Assembly: GCF_036370855.1 (NCBI RefSeq)
Contig: NC_088117.1
Coordinates: 3,348,001-3,412,000 of the forward strand
From: Dromaius novaehollandiae
Lineage: Eukaryota; Chordata; Aves; Casuariiformes; Dromaiidae
Length of the DNA: 64,000 bases
Reading direction: 5' to 3'
Part shown: piece after piece, positions 13,701 through 27,000 of the stretch
How positions within the stretch are numbered: position 1 is the first letter of the stretch
Layout of the letters: each line of letters opens with the position of its first letter
Notes under the pieces: generated by a model
The model's database searches: none
Seen by the model: the letters and a program-made list of their open reading frames with translations, nothing else
Told to the model about the DNA's origin: nothing
Position numbers and translations under genes: made by a program

Positions 13701-16700
13701 CATGAATGTTTCTAGGTTTTAAGATGTGATTTAATAAAAACAGACGTTTCTGGGAAAACAGGTTTTCTCTTTTGTTTTTTGTTCTCTGGCCGAGTTCATA
13801 ACCCTAGGAAATGCCATTTGGCAGATGCATTTACTGTGCTAGCAGGTGAAGGAGAAACAGCTGGGCGTTTCTGAAATGGCAACAGGAAGGTAAATGCTGA
13901 AAGGTGAAGAGTAGATGTACCGAGGTGCAAGAGGGCAGGATGAGCACTGTGTCCTGGGGACCAGCACCAGGTAGGACGGGTAAAAGGGGAGAAAGATAAA
14001 ACTCCTGATTCTCTAAACAAGGGACCATCTGAGAGAGGCAGATCCAGTGCTGGGGATCGTATGGGGCGATTCCAGTTCCAGCAGTATCTGAGACTTGGCG
14101 AGGCCCAGGAGAGACCTACAGAGCACTCAGCGTTACGCCTCCTCCAGAAGAAAGGTGCTCAAATCCGTGAGCACCACTTTACAGGCAGAAAAAGAGAGGC
14201 CTGGAAAATTTCAAAAGAGGCTGAAGGTCTGATAATCTTTCTTGGCAAAACTGAGAGCAGCTCTGGAAGGAGCTGTGCTAGCCTAGAAAGTGGGGGTGTG
14301 CAGCAAGGCGCCCAGGGAGGGTGAAGGTGGACACAGGGGGCATCGGCCAGTTTGGGAACTGCAGTGCTTGTGTTTTGCCCTCTCCCTTCTGGGGGAAGAT
14401 GATGGGGAGGTTATTGCAGCTGTTTGGAAGGTGACTGTTGTTTTACAGGCCTGGCACTGTCAAAGTTGGTGCTCTGGTAGGAACCGAGAAGCCACGGTGG
14501 CTCTGGAGAAGCCAGCCAGCACCGTCAGCAATCCCGCTGGAGCTGGCGAACGAGGTATGGATGTACGTTCGAGAGCTGTACTTGTACTGAAGGGGAAAAG
14601 ATGCCTGCTGCGGGCTGCAGGAGCTGGGGAGGTGGTGCCCATGCAGCCCCTCGCTGCCCTGCTTGGAGACACCGTGTGCCCAGGGCAGCGTGGAGGAGCT
14701 GAGCTCCAGCACTTGGGTTGGAAGGAGAATGGAGAGGCCCCAAGCTGCTGTTCAGGGGATACCTCTGAAACCAAACCCCGCTGCGCCCGACGGGGCGGCC
14801 GTGGCTGCTGCCAGGGCTGCAGAGGCTGTGGTTGAGGTGACCTGCCCAGGCTCAAGCTTTATGGGCTGGCGGAGGTCTTGGCTGGCTCTCACAAGCTGAG
14901 GCCACAGCAGAGACAAGATGGGCCGCGTAGCACAGGACAGGACTGGCCACTGCCGGGGGCAGCTGGTGCTGGAGCTTGTCCACCTCCACCGAGGCGGTGG
15001 CCCTCACACCATGCTCTGCAAAAGGGGAGACCACCGGGAGCAGATGCAGCTGGGTGAGAGGGTCTGGACCCCAGCTTGACCCACACCAGCGTGCCGGACT
15101 CGTGGTGTTCGCCCATGTGAGGAGGGAGCAAATCCAGCCGCATGGGGATGACGTTCCCGTGCTGCCAGCAGCTCTCCCGGCTCAGGGCTAAAGGTGGGAA
15201 GGGCCCACTTGACCGCAGGCACCAATGCAGTTCAGGCAAACCCTACTGCCCGTGCTGAACTCTGTACCTTGCCTGGGAATACAGCACGTCTCTCAGGAAG
15301 GCGGACGGCACCAAATTCCCTATAAGCTACTTTCTTGGTCCCAGGTCTGTTTGACTTCATTTCTGAAGTCTAACAGGTCTGGCTTGAACTTCCAGCTACA
15401 GTTTTGCCCTTTACCCGCCGCTCTGCAAGTCACCTGCATGTTTGCCCTCTGTTAGATGCTGTAACCGAGTCCTCTCCAAGCAAAAAAGAGACAGAGCTAA
15501 ACAGGCTGGATGACTCATGTCTCGTATTGCCGTCACTTAAGGCATTTTCCTTAGCTCTGGAGCCTTTCGGCATTCATTTCGGCATCCTCCCCGCTCGGGA
15601 ACATCCTCCCCCACGCACAGCCGGCCGGCCGGGAGCAACACGGCAGCGGCCAGCAGCAGGTCCCCACCGAAATCACTTCTTCCCCTTATCACCACCTGCG
15701 CAGCCGCAGCCGGCTTCTGGCCGGAGCCTTGGCCGCTGTTCTTCCCGAGGCCTTCGCCGAGTCGCTGGGGCCCTTGCTGCCTCGTGGCCATAAATGTGGC
15801 CGTTATTCCTCGCTCTGGGGCCATTCAGTGTTGGCATAAGGCTGGTTTTAAAGGGGAACGGCACAGAGTACCAAGTCAAATCAGTCAAAAAAACCAGATG
15901 ATGTTCATCGGCCACCTCTACCGGCTTCTCCCATCTCCCGTTGTGTGTCACTCATGGTGGGGTCGAGCACAGCCCCAGCGCCGGTGCTGCACCACGCGGG
16001 GGGGTTTCATGCTGCCCTGTAACACGGTGCCGAGGACCTGAGCTCCCGCGCGGATTCAGGGTGCAACCACCACGAGGCAGAGGGTTAGGCGCAACACCTC
16101 CGGTTGCGGGCCAAGCTTTACTTCCCAGTGCTCCGCTGACAGCCTAGGAGAGAAACCCATGACAGGAGAAGGCTCTGAAGCCTCAGCTGGCAGCAGAGCA
16201 GATGAATAATGGCTTGATTTTATTTACAAAGGCTGGAGGGCAGCCAGGGGAACCAGCGGATGTCGGGTCCAATGCCCACAAAAGGAGGTGTTTTCTTTGC
16301 ACCAGGTGTGGGTAAACTCTAGGATTATTCATCCGCGGGCTCAAAAGCCAACTAGCGATCCCGCGAGAGCAACCGGTGGAGAACTACGGAGCACAAAGAC
16401 ACATTGTGGGGCCTGTGAGTGCCTGAGCCATGAGTCACCAGAGCCGGGGAAATGTCACCGGTCGCTTGCCCCGGCCTTATTCCCTACCCTGTGACTCCAC
16501 TATTGGCCACGGTAAGGGACGTGACGCTGGACTGTGGACCATGGTCTCATCCAGGATGGGGTCTTACGTAAACCTTAAACCTCCCTGGTGTTACTTGGGC
16601 CGAATTGTGAAGAGCTGCCTCCTTAGGCTTGGCTCTGGTTTGTCTGCTCTGCCTCGTTCAGCACAGCAGCTTTTGGGGGCAGACAGCAGGATGTGGCCAT

Positions 16701-17270
16701 TGCACGGCTCCCGGCACACCGGGAACATGGGCAACAAAACGTTATGGCAAGCTCGTTTCCACGTATCACTCCAAGGAAGTGCAATTGGTCCGTTTGGGTG
16801 CTCGGTGCAAAGGTAGGAGCCTTATCGGCAGGACACGGTGCTTCTTCCAGTAAACAGACCCGTGTTTTTGCGAGCCTGGGGCGACACCGGCGCGGAACCG
16901 CTCATGCCGCAGCAGCACGGCATGCCGGGGCGCGGCTCCGTAACCACCGGGAGGGCTGGTCCCACGGCAAGCTCTGGCCAAAGGTTGCATACGTAACCAG
17001 CAACGCTTACCCCAGTGCCTGGCGGAGCGGAGCGTTTTGGAGCACAAATAGTGTTATCTGATGAACGGGAAAGTCCTGAGCTCTCAATTGCTTCCTGGCT
17101 GCCCAGGCATCCCAAAGAAAGCTGGTGGCAGCTGATAACAGGCATGGCCTGGAAACAAAGCAGGAGAGATGCTTTTCGGCATGGTTTTGTGCGTAACGAG
17201 CAGCAGTCAGAGAACAGCAAAGGTTGCATGAAAAATGTTTTCCTGTGTTCCTGTTGGGGCTGAACCGCTC
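10791..17270. other. Intergenic DNA between the orphan island and the TPRN promoter
   Basis: No convincing exon, RNA gene or recent transposon is seen. The stretch alternates between moderately AT-rich DNA (about 11.2-13.8 kb) and GC-rich patches (about 14.3-15.2, 15.6-16.1 and 16.86-17.0 kb). Open frames at 14290-14835 (+) and 14889-15239 (-) lack homology and splice context and look like chance. Confidence 0.45.
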
Positions 17271-18072
17271 CCTAGCAGCGCTTTGCTTTCCCGGGCACAG
17301 GGCCGCTTCCCTCCTGGGGCACGGCTCCCCTCGCGGCCCCCGCTGCCCAGCGCCGCAGGCACCTCCACCTCCTCCCTCCCAGCAGTCCCAATCCCATGCC
17401 ACGACGGATGAGACGCGGAGCGGCAGGGCACCGAGACGACTGGCCCGGTCTCCCTCCGGTGCCCTGCGCTTACTCCTTTCCCCCCTCTGCTCGTGTCCAG
17501 GCATGTGCGCTGTGTCTTTGAGGACTGGGGCCGAGCGGTGGGGAGGCGACCCCCAAAGCGGGTCCGTGCCCCCGTCCTCGGCCGCCCCTTCCTCCCGCCT
17601 CTGGCCCCACTGAGCCAGCGCAGGAGGCGAAACCAGGGGGGAGAAAGTGGGTTTTTTGGAAGGGCTCATTTTCTGGTGCTCTGGGTCACGGGGGGCCGGA
17701 CGAGCACCGCTCTCGGGGGCGCAGCCAGGCCAGGAGAGGCGCGGGGAGGGCCGGGCTGCCCCCCCTGCGGCCCCCGCAGAGCAGAAGCAGGACCCTCGGG
17801 GGTCTCCAGCCCTCCAGCTGCTCGGGAAGGGCCGCAGGACCGGCCCATTCCCGCAGAGCGGCACCGCCCCGGCGGGGCTCGGCGGGCGCCCGGCTCCGCT
17901 GTCCGCGCTCGCCGCCGGGGCCGCCCCGCGGCGCTGCCGCCCCAGAGGCCCGGCCCGGCCCGGCCCCGCGAGAGGGCGGCCCGGGGGCGGCGCCGCGCCC
18001 GGGGCGGCGCTGCGCGGCGGCGGGGCCTGCTCAGGTGCGGCGGGTGGCAGTGCCCCCTGCGCCGCCGCCGCC
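17271..18072 (+). promoter_or_regulatory. TPRN CpG-island promoter and 5' UTR
   Basis: CpG density rises sharply from about 17.27 kb and continues through the whole first TPRN exon to about 19.65 kb. The last bases before the start codon form a strong initiation context (GCCGCCGCC before ATGA). No TATA box is obvious, as is usual for CpG-island promoters. The transcription start cannot be fixed from sequence. Confidence 0.6.
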
Positions 18073-21000
18073 ATGAGCAGCGCGGAGCCGCCGCTCGGGG
18101 CCGGGCCGCGGGCGCAGCCCGCCTGGAAGCGGGAGATCCTGGAGCGCAAGCGGGCCAAGCTGGCCGGGGCGGCCGGCGGCGAGCCCGAGCCCGCGGCGGC
18201 TCCGCCGGGCGAGCGGCTGGTGGTGGCCGAGAGCCTGGGCCCGCTGCACGAGAACCCCTTCATGCGGCTGGAGAGCGAGCGGCGGCGGCTGCGGCAGGGG
18301 CTGCCCGGCGGCCGGCCCGGCCGCGGCCCCGGCCCCGGCCCCGGGGCGGCGCGGCCGCTGCAGCAGCTGCTGGAGCTGTACAGCGCCGTGCCCGGCATCC
18401 GCACCATCCGCGCCGACAACATCCTCATCATCGAGTCGCAGCCCGACGCCGCCGCCTGCTTCGCCGACGGGGACGCGCTGCCCGGCCGCCGCCGGGACCC
18501 GGCCGCCGCCTCCTCCTCCTCCTCCTCGCCGCCGCCGCGGCGCCCGGACCCGCTGCGGGAGCTGCTGGCCCGCAAGGGCGCCGCCCTCGCCGAGATCCGC
18601 GCCGACCAGGTCTTCATCTACGAGGCGGCCGAGCCGCCGGAGCCGCCCGAGGCGGCCGAGCCGGGCACGGTCAGCCGCCTCCTGGAGAAGTTCGGCCAGC
18701 GGCCGCGGGGCCGCCGGCGCCGCGGCGGGGAGGCGCCGCCGCCCGGGCCCGCACCTGCCCCCGGCAGCGCGGCTTCCCCGCGGGCCGCGGCGCCGCCTCA
18801 GGCGGGACCGGGCTCCCCGCGGGCCGCGGCGCCCAAGGCGGCGCCGCCATCGCCGCAGGCGGCGCCGGGCCCGCCGCGGGCTGCGGCCGCGCAGCCGTTG
18901 CCGGGCGCCCCCCGCGCCCCCCAGGCGGTACCGGCCCCCCCCCCGCCGTTGCCGGGCGCCCCCCGCGCCCCCCAGGCGGTACCGGCCTCCCCCCCGCCGT
19001 TGCCGGGCGCCCCCCGGCCCCTCCAAGGGGAACCGGCCGCCCCTGCCCAGGCCGCGGCCCCCCGCGCGGTACCGGCCGCCCCCCAGCCGGTGCCGGGCGC
19101 CCCTCGGGCCGCGGCGCCCCAGGCCAACTGCTTTCTCCACAAGATCGGCTCCAACTCCTTCACGGTGACCCCGCGGGGGCTGCCCCCCGGCAGCCGTGCC
19201 CCCGAGGCCGGCGCCAGCCCGGCCGGCCGGACTCCGCCGCCCAAGGGGCCGCCAGTGCCATCCGCCAGCGCTTCCCACGCCAGAGCCAACGCCAGGAGGC
19301 CAAAGCCGGAGGAGGCCGAAGCGGCTGTGTCGCCTCCACCCAGTGCCAGTCTGGCCCCCAGTGCCACCAGCTCTACCCAGCCGCTTTCCGCCGCTGCCCC
19401 CAAGGCCGGGGGCTCCTTCGAGATCCTCCCGGCCCCCAAGCCGGACTTGGCTGCCATCCCTGCCCACGACCTGCAGGCGCAGGCCCTGGCCAAGCTGCGC
19501 CTGAATTCGCGCAATTCCTTCCTCTTCGTGCCCCGCCGGGAGGGAGGCCCGGCTCCGCAGCCTCCGGCCCAGAGCACGCGACCGGGGCCGCCACCATCCG
19601 TGGAGCATAAGGTCCGGCAGGAGCCCCCGAGGGCTTCCGCTGCGGAGCAGGAAGAGCCTGTCGCTTCCCTGCCGGCGCCTCGGGATCCTTTGGTACCTGT
19701 GACTTACATCGATGACATTGTGGAGCTGGACAGCGGGGAGCTTTGCCCCAAGGTCGGCTTGGCCGTGAGGACGGGGACCTTGGGAGAGCAGCCTCGAGAC
19801 GCTGTCTCTGACCTGGAGATGGAGTTTTCCTCTGTGCCCCTCTACAAACCCCACGCCGTCTCCTCCGCCGTCCATCAGCGAGGAGGCAACACGTTCACTG
19901 TCGTGCCCAAAAGGAAGCCCGCCGCCTCGGGCTTGCAGACTTCGACTGATGGCAGCGGCCGGCCGCAGCGGGAGGAGGACGAGGAGGAGGAGGAAAACAA
20001 AGGAAAGGGCAAAGCTGTGGAGAACGCCGATGTGCCCCAAGTGGGGATGGCTCTTAAAAAGCGCTACCCCACCGTGAATGAGATTGAAGTGATTGGTGGC
20101 TACCTGTCCCTGGAGAGGTCCTGCATGAGCAAAACAGGCCGCCGAAAGAAGGTAACTGCCGGGGGGGGGGGGGCTCTCTTTCTGAGCAGCGATGCTAAAA
20201 GGAGCTTCTTATTTTGCTTGTCATGTCTTTTCTGTGAGCTTTGTGATTGTCACTTCATGAGCCCCTCCGTGGGCGTCCGGGTGGGAAGATGGGCAGCACT
20301 GTTTAATGCCTCTGATCCGTTTTAGAGCCGGGGGGTGCCTTTGAGGGGAAAAGGATTGGATCCTGTTCCGCTAAATACATCAGAATGGGATAGGGCCTGC
20401 GATAACCGCAGTGCCTCTCTTACGATCCCTCCTTGGTTCCTTTTAAGTGAGAGCCGTGATAACAAAGTAAAATTTGTGCCGCTTTAGCAAGTGAGGCAGG
20501 TCGCGTGGTTTGGCCGCAAACTTTCTTTCTCTCCGGTTCTGCTCGCTGCGTCGAACGAGCGCTGGGTGAGTGGGACTCCCCGCGCTCACCGCCTGCCTCG
20601 TCACAGGGTGCAGCGCGCAGGGTGACGTTGGCGTCTCCGCTGGATTAGTGATCTGTTGATAGAGGCTCAAGAACTAGGTCTCTATTAGGCAGAAAAAGAT
20701 CAGCAACAACTTAACTCCTCGTGACGGGATTACACCACCTGTCCGTTCATTATGGTGTGCAGTCGCTGCTCGTCCCCGAAGAAGCGTGAGGCAGCTATTG
20801 CTCCAAGCGTCTTTGTAGTGAATGCCAGATTTTCTCGCCGCTTGGGATCTAACTTTGATCCTCGTGACCCTTAAATTGAGAATTAATCATTGTATGGCTT
20901 CAGGAAATGTAGCTGGATGTGATAAAGACATAGCTGTATTCAAACAGTGGATTATTTTGGTGAGCCGAAGAAGTAGGCGTGAATTGTTCCGCTACCGAAG

Positions 21001-24000
21001 CAGAACACTGGTGACAAGCAGCATAGGGATTGTGTCATTAAAAATCCCGATTTCTAGGTTTGAGACGTGACATGTTTTTCCAAAGCAGGAAGAGATGTTT
21101 GACGTTCTGTTACCTCAATTCGACTAAATATTTGATGGACTGAATCCACACGGGTGCCTGAGGCACTAAGCATTGCGATTTGAGGAAATCCTTCGAATAG
21201 GGTGCATCTCGTTTAGAAGGGAGATAGTGAAGTGCTGTTTCTCGTGGCTTAATGTTATTATGTTCCTTTATAAGAGCACACAGTCTATATTAATTTGATC
21301 ATGACTAATGCAGGTGGCGGATTTGAAGCGTGAGAGCCCTGCATCAGAATAAGCAAATAAGCACGAGCATTGTTTGTCACCTGGTGTTACTGCAGTTACT
21401 CCTTGTCCTGCCCCAGGGAAGTGCTTGGTCGGGCTGGGATCATTCTGTTTCTGAAACGCCTTCTGGCTTGCATTGATTCTGAGTTTTCTTGGCTCTGCTC
21501 TGCTCAGTTTGGGGTAGGAATCAGATCAGTACCAAAGCAGGTGTGATGTGCATAGTGTAAATGGTGAAAATATCAAGAAGGCATGTTATAGTTACAGGTG
21601 GTCTTAGGAGGGAGCAGAAAATACAGAGGAGACATTGAAGGACAAACTTCTTTAGGTAAGCCCAACTTCTGATGCAGCCAAAGGAGCTAACTTTCTGTGC
21701 AGGGTAGTCTAGCTTGTAAGAAAACAAAGCCTCAGGTAAATGAAAATAATTAATTGTAGTGCAGTGGAAGCTGTCCTTAAACAGTACAAAAAGGAGAGAG
21801 AGAGCGATGGGGACAAGGCTAGTGCAGCAGCTGAACTTTATAAAGGTGGTCAAACACTGGAACAGGGACCCAGAGAAGTGGTGGCATCTCCGTCCTTGGA
21901 GCTATTTGAAGCTTGCCTGAGCAGAGCACTGAGCAGTCTGATTTAGTAGGACCCACTTGGAGCAGGAACTTGAACTAGAGAGGCCCTTTCCCAACTTAAA
22001 TATTATATGGTTCTACAAAGTTGCTTGACAACTGTTTGCCTGCTTTGCCTGCTCTGTATTGGACCTGAGTGACATTGGGCAGGTCAGGTAGTTTCTCTGC
22101 CTCTGCTCTTATCAGCATAATAGCATTAACTGTCCAGCTCTGCAGGCACTTTGCAGATAAAGCGTGGTAAGCGTTGTGAGACCCTTACACAACAGTAAGG
22201 GGGTCTGCTAAGAATTACATGTGGGGGAAGATGTCCTGTGTGAGAACTTCCATAAAGAACCAGTTTCTTAAGAGAGAGAAGTTAAAAGGCAAGGAGGAAC
22301 TACTGTTACATTGCAGAGTTCAACAAGTTGAAATGAATGGGGACCCTTCAGAAAATAAGATCCAGCCTGAAGTGTAGTAGTGAAGCAACATATGTTTCCC
22401 TGTAAAACTTTACAAGGTGTTGTAGTGGGAAAAATAATAGGTTTTGTTCCATTTCCCTTCCCTGAGCTAGAGGTGGCAAGCATGGAGTGCTGTTTGACTT
22501 TGTAAGCGGGATTTAGAAGATGCTGTAGCAAATGGAAAGATTTCTGTTTACTCTGAACCTAGAGGATGTTTGTGGCTTTTCCTCTGGATAATAAGGCTGA
22601 GTGTTGATGCCTGAAAAGGAAGGAGCTAGTATTAGAACACATTCCTTGGTTCCTTCCCAAGAGAGCTCTGTGTGTCGTCAAGGAAACCAGCCAAAAACAA
22701 GGGTTTTGTTTTTAGACATGTCGGGGTTTTCAAAAACTTGGTTTGGCCTGAATTGGGCAGAAGCAAGCACTTCCTGGGAACTGGAGGCTCTAGCTGTTTG
22801 GCAAAACCAGTGTCCATTTCACTTTGGGAGTACCAATATCAAAATCGATACTGGTTTCAGTGAACAGTTACCAGGGTTTTTTGGGGTTGCTTCTCTCCAG
22901 GCAGACCTGCCAGATGAGCCTGCATCTGGCCAGGGCATCTTTATTTCTGGACCTTGCCTTGGATTTGCTGAAGGATCTTTAAATATGCTTCAGGCTTGAG
23001 AAAGTAGTGTTTAGCAAAACTTGGCTTACTTGGAAAACTTCATCCACTAGCTGGTGCCCAGCAAGAACCTGGGCTAGATAAACAACAGATCTAATGCAGC
23101 TTGGTGATTCCATATTCCTATGGATAGACAGGTATCTGCGCTTACAGTTGGGGCTGATGATATGCTAGTACAGAACAAAGGTAGTTGTGGCATTTAGACT
23201 GATTGTTCTGTGAAACACAAATTTTATTTTTCTTCAGATGCCAAAGTTGGCCTCCCGTTTTGCCCTCCCCTGTCTGGCTGCTCATTGCTGACTATGGTGG
23301 AGGTGCCAGCCAGCTGGAGCTGCCTCAGTCCGCATCCTCCGTGGCTTTTTGGTGGTGGGAGGACAGCTGGGACTGGCGAGGAGCGAGTTCCAGTGTTGTT
23401 CTGGCTTCTGTGGAAGGAGCTCCAGCCTCCTGGTCTCAGATCGGGAAGCACGGCTGCTGACGGGGGATGCTGCAGAACCGAGTTACACCAGTGGCTTCTT
23501 TGCTGTGGCCTGAGGAATGCTGGTTTCTTGCTGCTAGTTTCAAGGCTTTCCAGGAAAACCAGCTTTATTGCCCCTTCCAGACACTTCAAATGTGTGAAAG
23601 AGCTGTTTGCTTTGGGGTTGGAGCTGCCACCCACAGATAGATAATGAGCTGATGAGGGAGGGAGAGGAACCTGTGGAGGGCTTAAGCTGTTTCTGCGTTA
23701 GAATAAAAAATGGTTTCCCAGCTTTTTTGTGTGAGCGACGAGAGCTGCTGTGGTGGGACAGTTATGCACTGAGGGCTGCGAAGATGAACACGGGGTCGTG
23801 CATGATGGTCTGTGGCCAAGATGTGCAGGCAGAGCCCCCAGCCATGCCCGTACCAGGGGCCAGGCTGCCCGCGTGGGCAGGGAGCTGGATCTCTTGAGCT
23901 CGCACAGGGCTGTTACAGGGCCCTTCACATCCACTCTGCAGCCGTTCTAAGAGCCCTCTCCAAATCGTATCGCAGTTAGTGCAGATAAAGCAGTGCGGGG

Positions 24001-27000
24001 GTGACTTGTGTTCGGAAACTAACTGAACATTTGCAGCTTTGTACAGATATGTTTGAAGCTGCGCATTGGGTAGCTGCTGCAAAAAGGCTGGCTGAGCCGT
24101 CTCAGCTCTTACGATGAGGACAGGATATGCGTGCGGGGTGGAAGGAGACCTACTGACCCTTATTTCTAAACTGGGGACGCAGAGAGGATGCAGAACGCTG
24201 CTGACAACCACTGTTCAGTGCTCGTCTTGGTACTCTGTTGTTACTGAAGATGTAGAGGGTCCAGTAGCAGCCCCTGGGGAGCACAGCAGCCTCAGGAGGA
24301 AGAGGAGGCTTTGCTGCAGGATGTGGATCCTTTGGATCTCATAGGATAAAATTTAGCTTGAATGAACTGACGAGAGCCAATCTTAAAGTTTGGTTACCTG
24401 CCAATACATAAGGTTGTCAGCACGATAGAAATCTAGGTTTCTGTAAAACATGTGACTGGCATGCTGGAGCAAGTGACTGGAAAGGACTACAAACTGCTGA
24501 ACCAGGTGGGGTCCTGAGAAGTCGTTGTCTGTCTTCAGCCTTCATGTTTTCAACCTGCAGAGAGGCAGGCTCTAGGCTGGAGTCTGTTGTGAGGGTCCTG
24601 TGTGTATGGAGTTTGCCGAGACTGGGCTCCTTCCGTACGTCTTGTCGCTCCTGAAATTCATGGCGAGTCCTTACCTTTGCCCTCTCTGGCAACCAGGCAC
24701 CTCTCTGGGATCTTGCAGGAAAGGCGACTTCCAGGCAGGCCACCCAAAGTCCTGGAGATAACAGGACCTGGGACTTGAGGGAGGACCAAGAGACCTCAGA
24801 CAGCGGTCTTTAACGTTTTGTGCTTGTCGCAGTTGGCGGTTTGCTGAGTGCTGGAAGGTGATCTGCAGCCTTGTATAAACAGGGCTTACAAGGACAAGAT
24901 TGGTGGGACACAAAACAGTTTGAGCCTAACGCTTTATTGCTTTTTTACAAAGTCATCTTCAAAGATCATATCTTCCAGATTAGTACAGTCAATTTTCTAA
25001 CATTTTGAGCAGCTTGATGTCTGAATATGGCTTGCAAATGCCACTTAAACATGTGTTGAAACATTACTCTAAGCATCTTTCAGCTTTTCATCATGCATAG
25101 GATTGGGCAGCAGTTTCGCTGGTCTAACCTGCTGAACTTCTTGCTCTGTAGCTTTCCATCCGCTCAGTTCTGCTGGAGATGGTCTCCTGTGAGAACCAGA
25201 TGTAGGCTCGAGATGCTGGCAGGGCTGAACATCTTGAACTGGTGCCCAAACCTGTTTGGAGCAAGTCTGCACAATGTGGAAGCTAAATATGGTAACCGCC
25301 TGAAGTATTTTTTTGCAAGATATAACACAAGTAAATTAACCTGGTGGTAGAAGCAGAAATCTCTTTGTAAAACCTTATGTAGATTCCCTCTTCTCTGGCT
25401 TTTGGAAGGATCCGGTTGACAAGTGTGTTATTTAGCTTCCTAGAGCATCTGTGTCTTGCTGTTCAGTTTTCTGTCTCATGTCGGTGCCCCTGTTGGGGGG
25501 GGGGATATATCAGCCATCTTTAAGGAGGGGCTAAATATTTTATCTGACATGAATGTATTGAATTTTTGGTAAATAAGGGCAGCAGCCACTAGTCCTGTTC
25601 AGAAAATACATGGTCTTAGACAATCAGACTTGGTCCCTTTTCTGTGGAGGTGATTTCTTCTAGCTGTCGGTTTTGAGTCAAACTGTTTCATTCGGAGAGT
25701 GCAACTTCCCTGCTCTTCTCTAATTCTGTTGGTTTTAGGTTATGATGTTGGTGGCTGAAGCCTCGGAAAGAACCAGGATCTTGTTGCAGTTATGGTCTTT
25801 AAACCGCCTCCCCAACTGTATCAGAGAATATCAGTGCGGAGGATATATTAATTTCCTCTGTTTCCTCTCTGCCTGTCAGCTCATGGAAATGCTGGTGCTT
25901 TGCTGTCCTAAACCACTGGTTTATCTCATCTCTGTAATGGGCTAGTTTCTGTGACTCTGTGATTCTCCTTGGCCTTGCCGCTCCCGTATCTCGCCTAGTA
26001 AAGCAGTGCTTCGAGCGATAGTGTGAGCTGTTCCCAAATTCCCCGTGGTTTTCTTCACCCCGTCCCTGGCCTGCCTGCCGCTGGCCGTAGCACGATGAGC
26101 AGGACAGAAGGGCTAAAATAGAAACTCTTACGCAAATAAGAGACGAGACTGCCTTTGAAGCTGGTCAGGACGTGCCCAGGGCTCAGCCCATCCCCAGAGC
26201 TTGAGAGGAGATTTAAAGTGCTTTGTGCTCTGAATTCTGATCATGCGGATTACATTTAACATTATCTTAATTGCTTTCCTTAATCTGTGGACCAGATTGG
26301 TGATGGTTTATAATTTTCCTCCAGCTCAAATATTCAGCGTGTCTTGCTTTGGTTTTTTTCCCCCCTGTTTTTTCCAGTCTATGGTCGCAGTGTTCTTTAG
26401 GAGGGTTTAGGAACTGCACACTCAGACTGACGAGGGGAAGAGTCCTACTTGTCAGCATTATGTGTGGGAAGCGGTAGCAGAAATTAAAACATTTAGTTTC
26501 CGGGCTCTAAGTCAGCCAATCTCAATAGGACCTGCTGCAGCAGTATCTTCTTAGCCTCTGGGCACCTCTGGTGTTTTGTGGCTGTTCAGCTTTAGCACAC
26601 TGAGTGAAACCTGGGCAATTGTAAAGCTATTTATAAACCCGGACTCTTTCTAGTGACTGTGTGGTGGGACATGGGTATGTCACCAAGCTGTAACTTTATC
26701 TCTGAACAGTTTGTGTGGGAAGAGTCATATGAAATATCTGTATCTTGCAGAAAAACTTTGCAAGCATCCTGGGAAAATCTGGACTGAAAGAACTGGAGGA
26801 TAAAGTTTTCTGAGAAGTGCCCTTGGAGTTATCTTGGGAATTCGTCAGGACAGATCTGCTTTCCGTTCCATGGGCATTTGATTGACTATAAGCAAGCCGA
26901 AGAAAATATCTCAAGGACGCTGTGAGAGCAAAACACTTGTATGCTTCAGGCAAATTGTATAGCTTGCAGCTAGTGAAAATGCAGGTCTGAGGGCATCTGT

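Noticed and set aside
14290-15239. Open frames of 181 (+) and 116 (-) codons between NSMF and TPRN
   Set aside because: No recognisable domain, no splice context, and open frames on both strands of the same GC-rich stretch.
17647-18072. In-frame upstream ATG that would lengthen taperin by 142 residues
   Set aside because: The 18073 ATG has a much better Kozak context and aligns with the human N-terminus just before PAWKREIL. The upstream part shows no similarity.
17493-19610. 705-codon plus-strand ORF overlapping TPRN exon 1 in another frame
   Set aside because: It shadows the GC-rich taperin frame and is dominated by Arg, Ala, Gly and Pro. The 17647-20325 frame carries the conserved taperin blocks.
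17007-20040. Antisense ORFs of 536 and 669 codons across TPRN exon 1
   Set aside because: GC-rich coding DNA has few stop codons on the opposite strand; there is no homology and no independent promoter or splice evidence.
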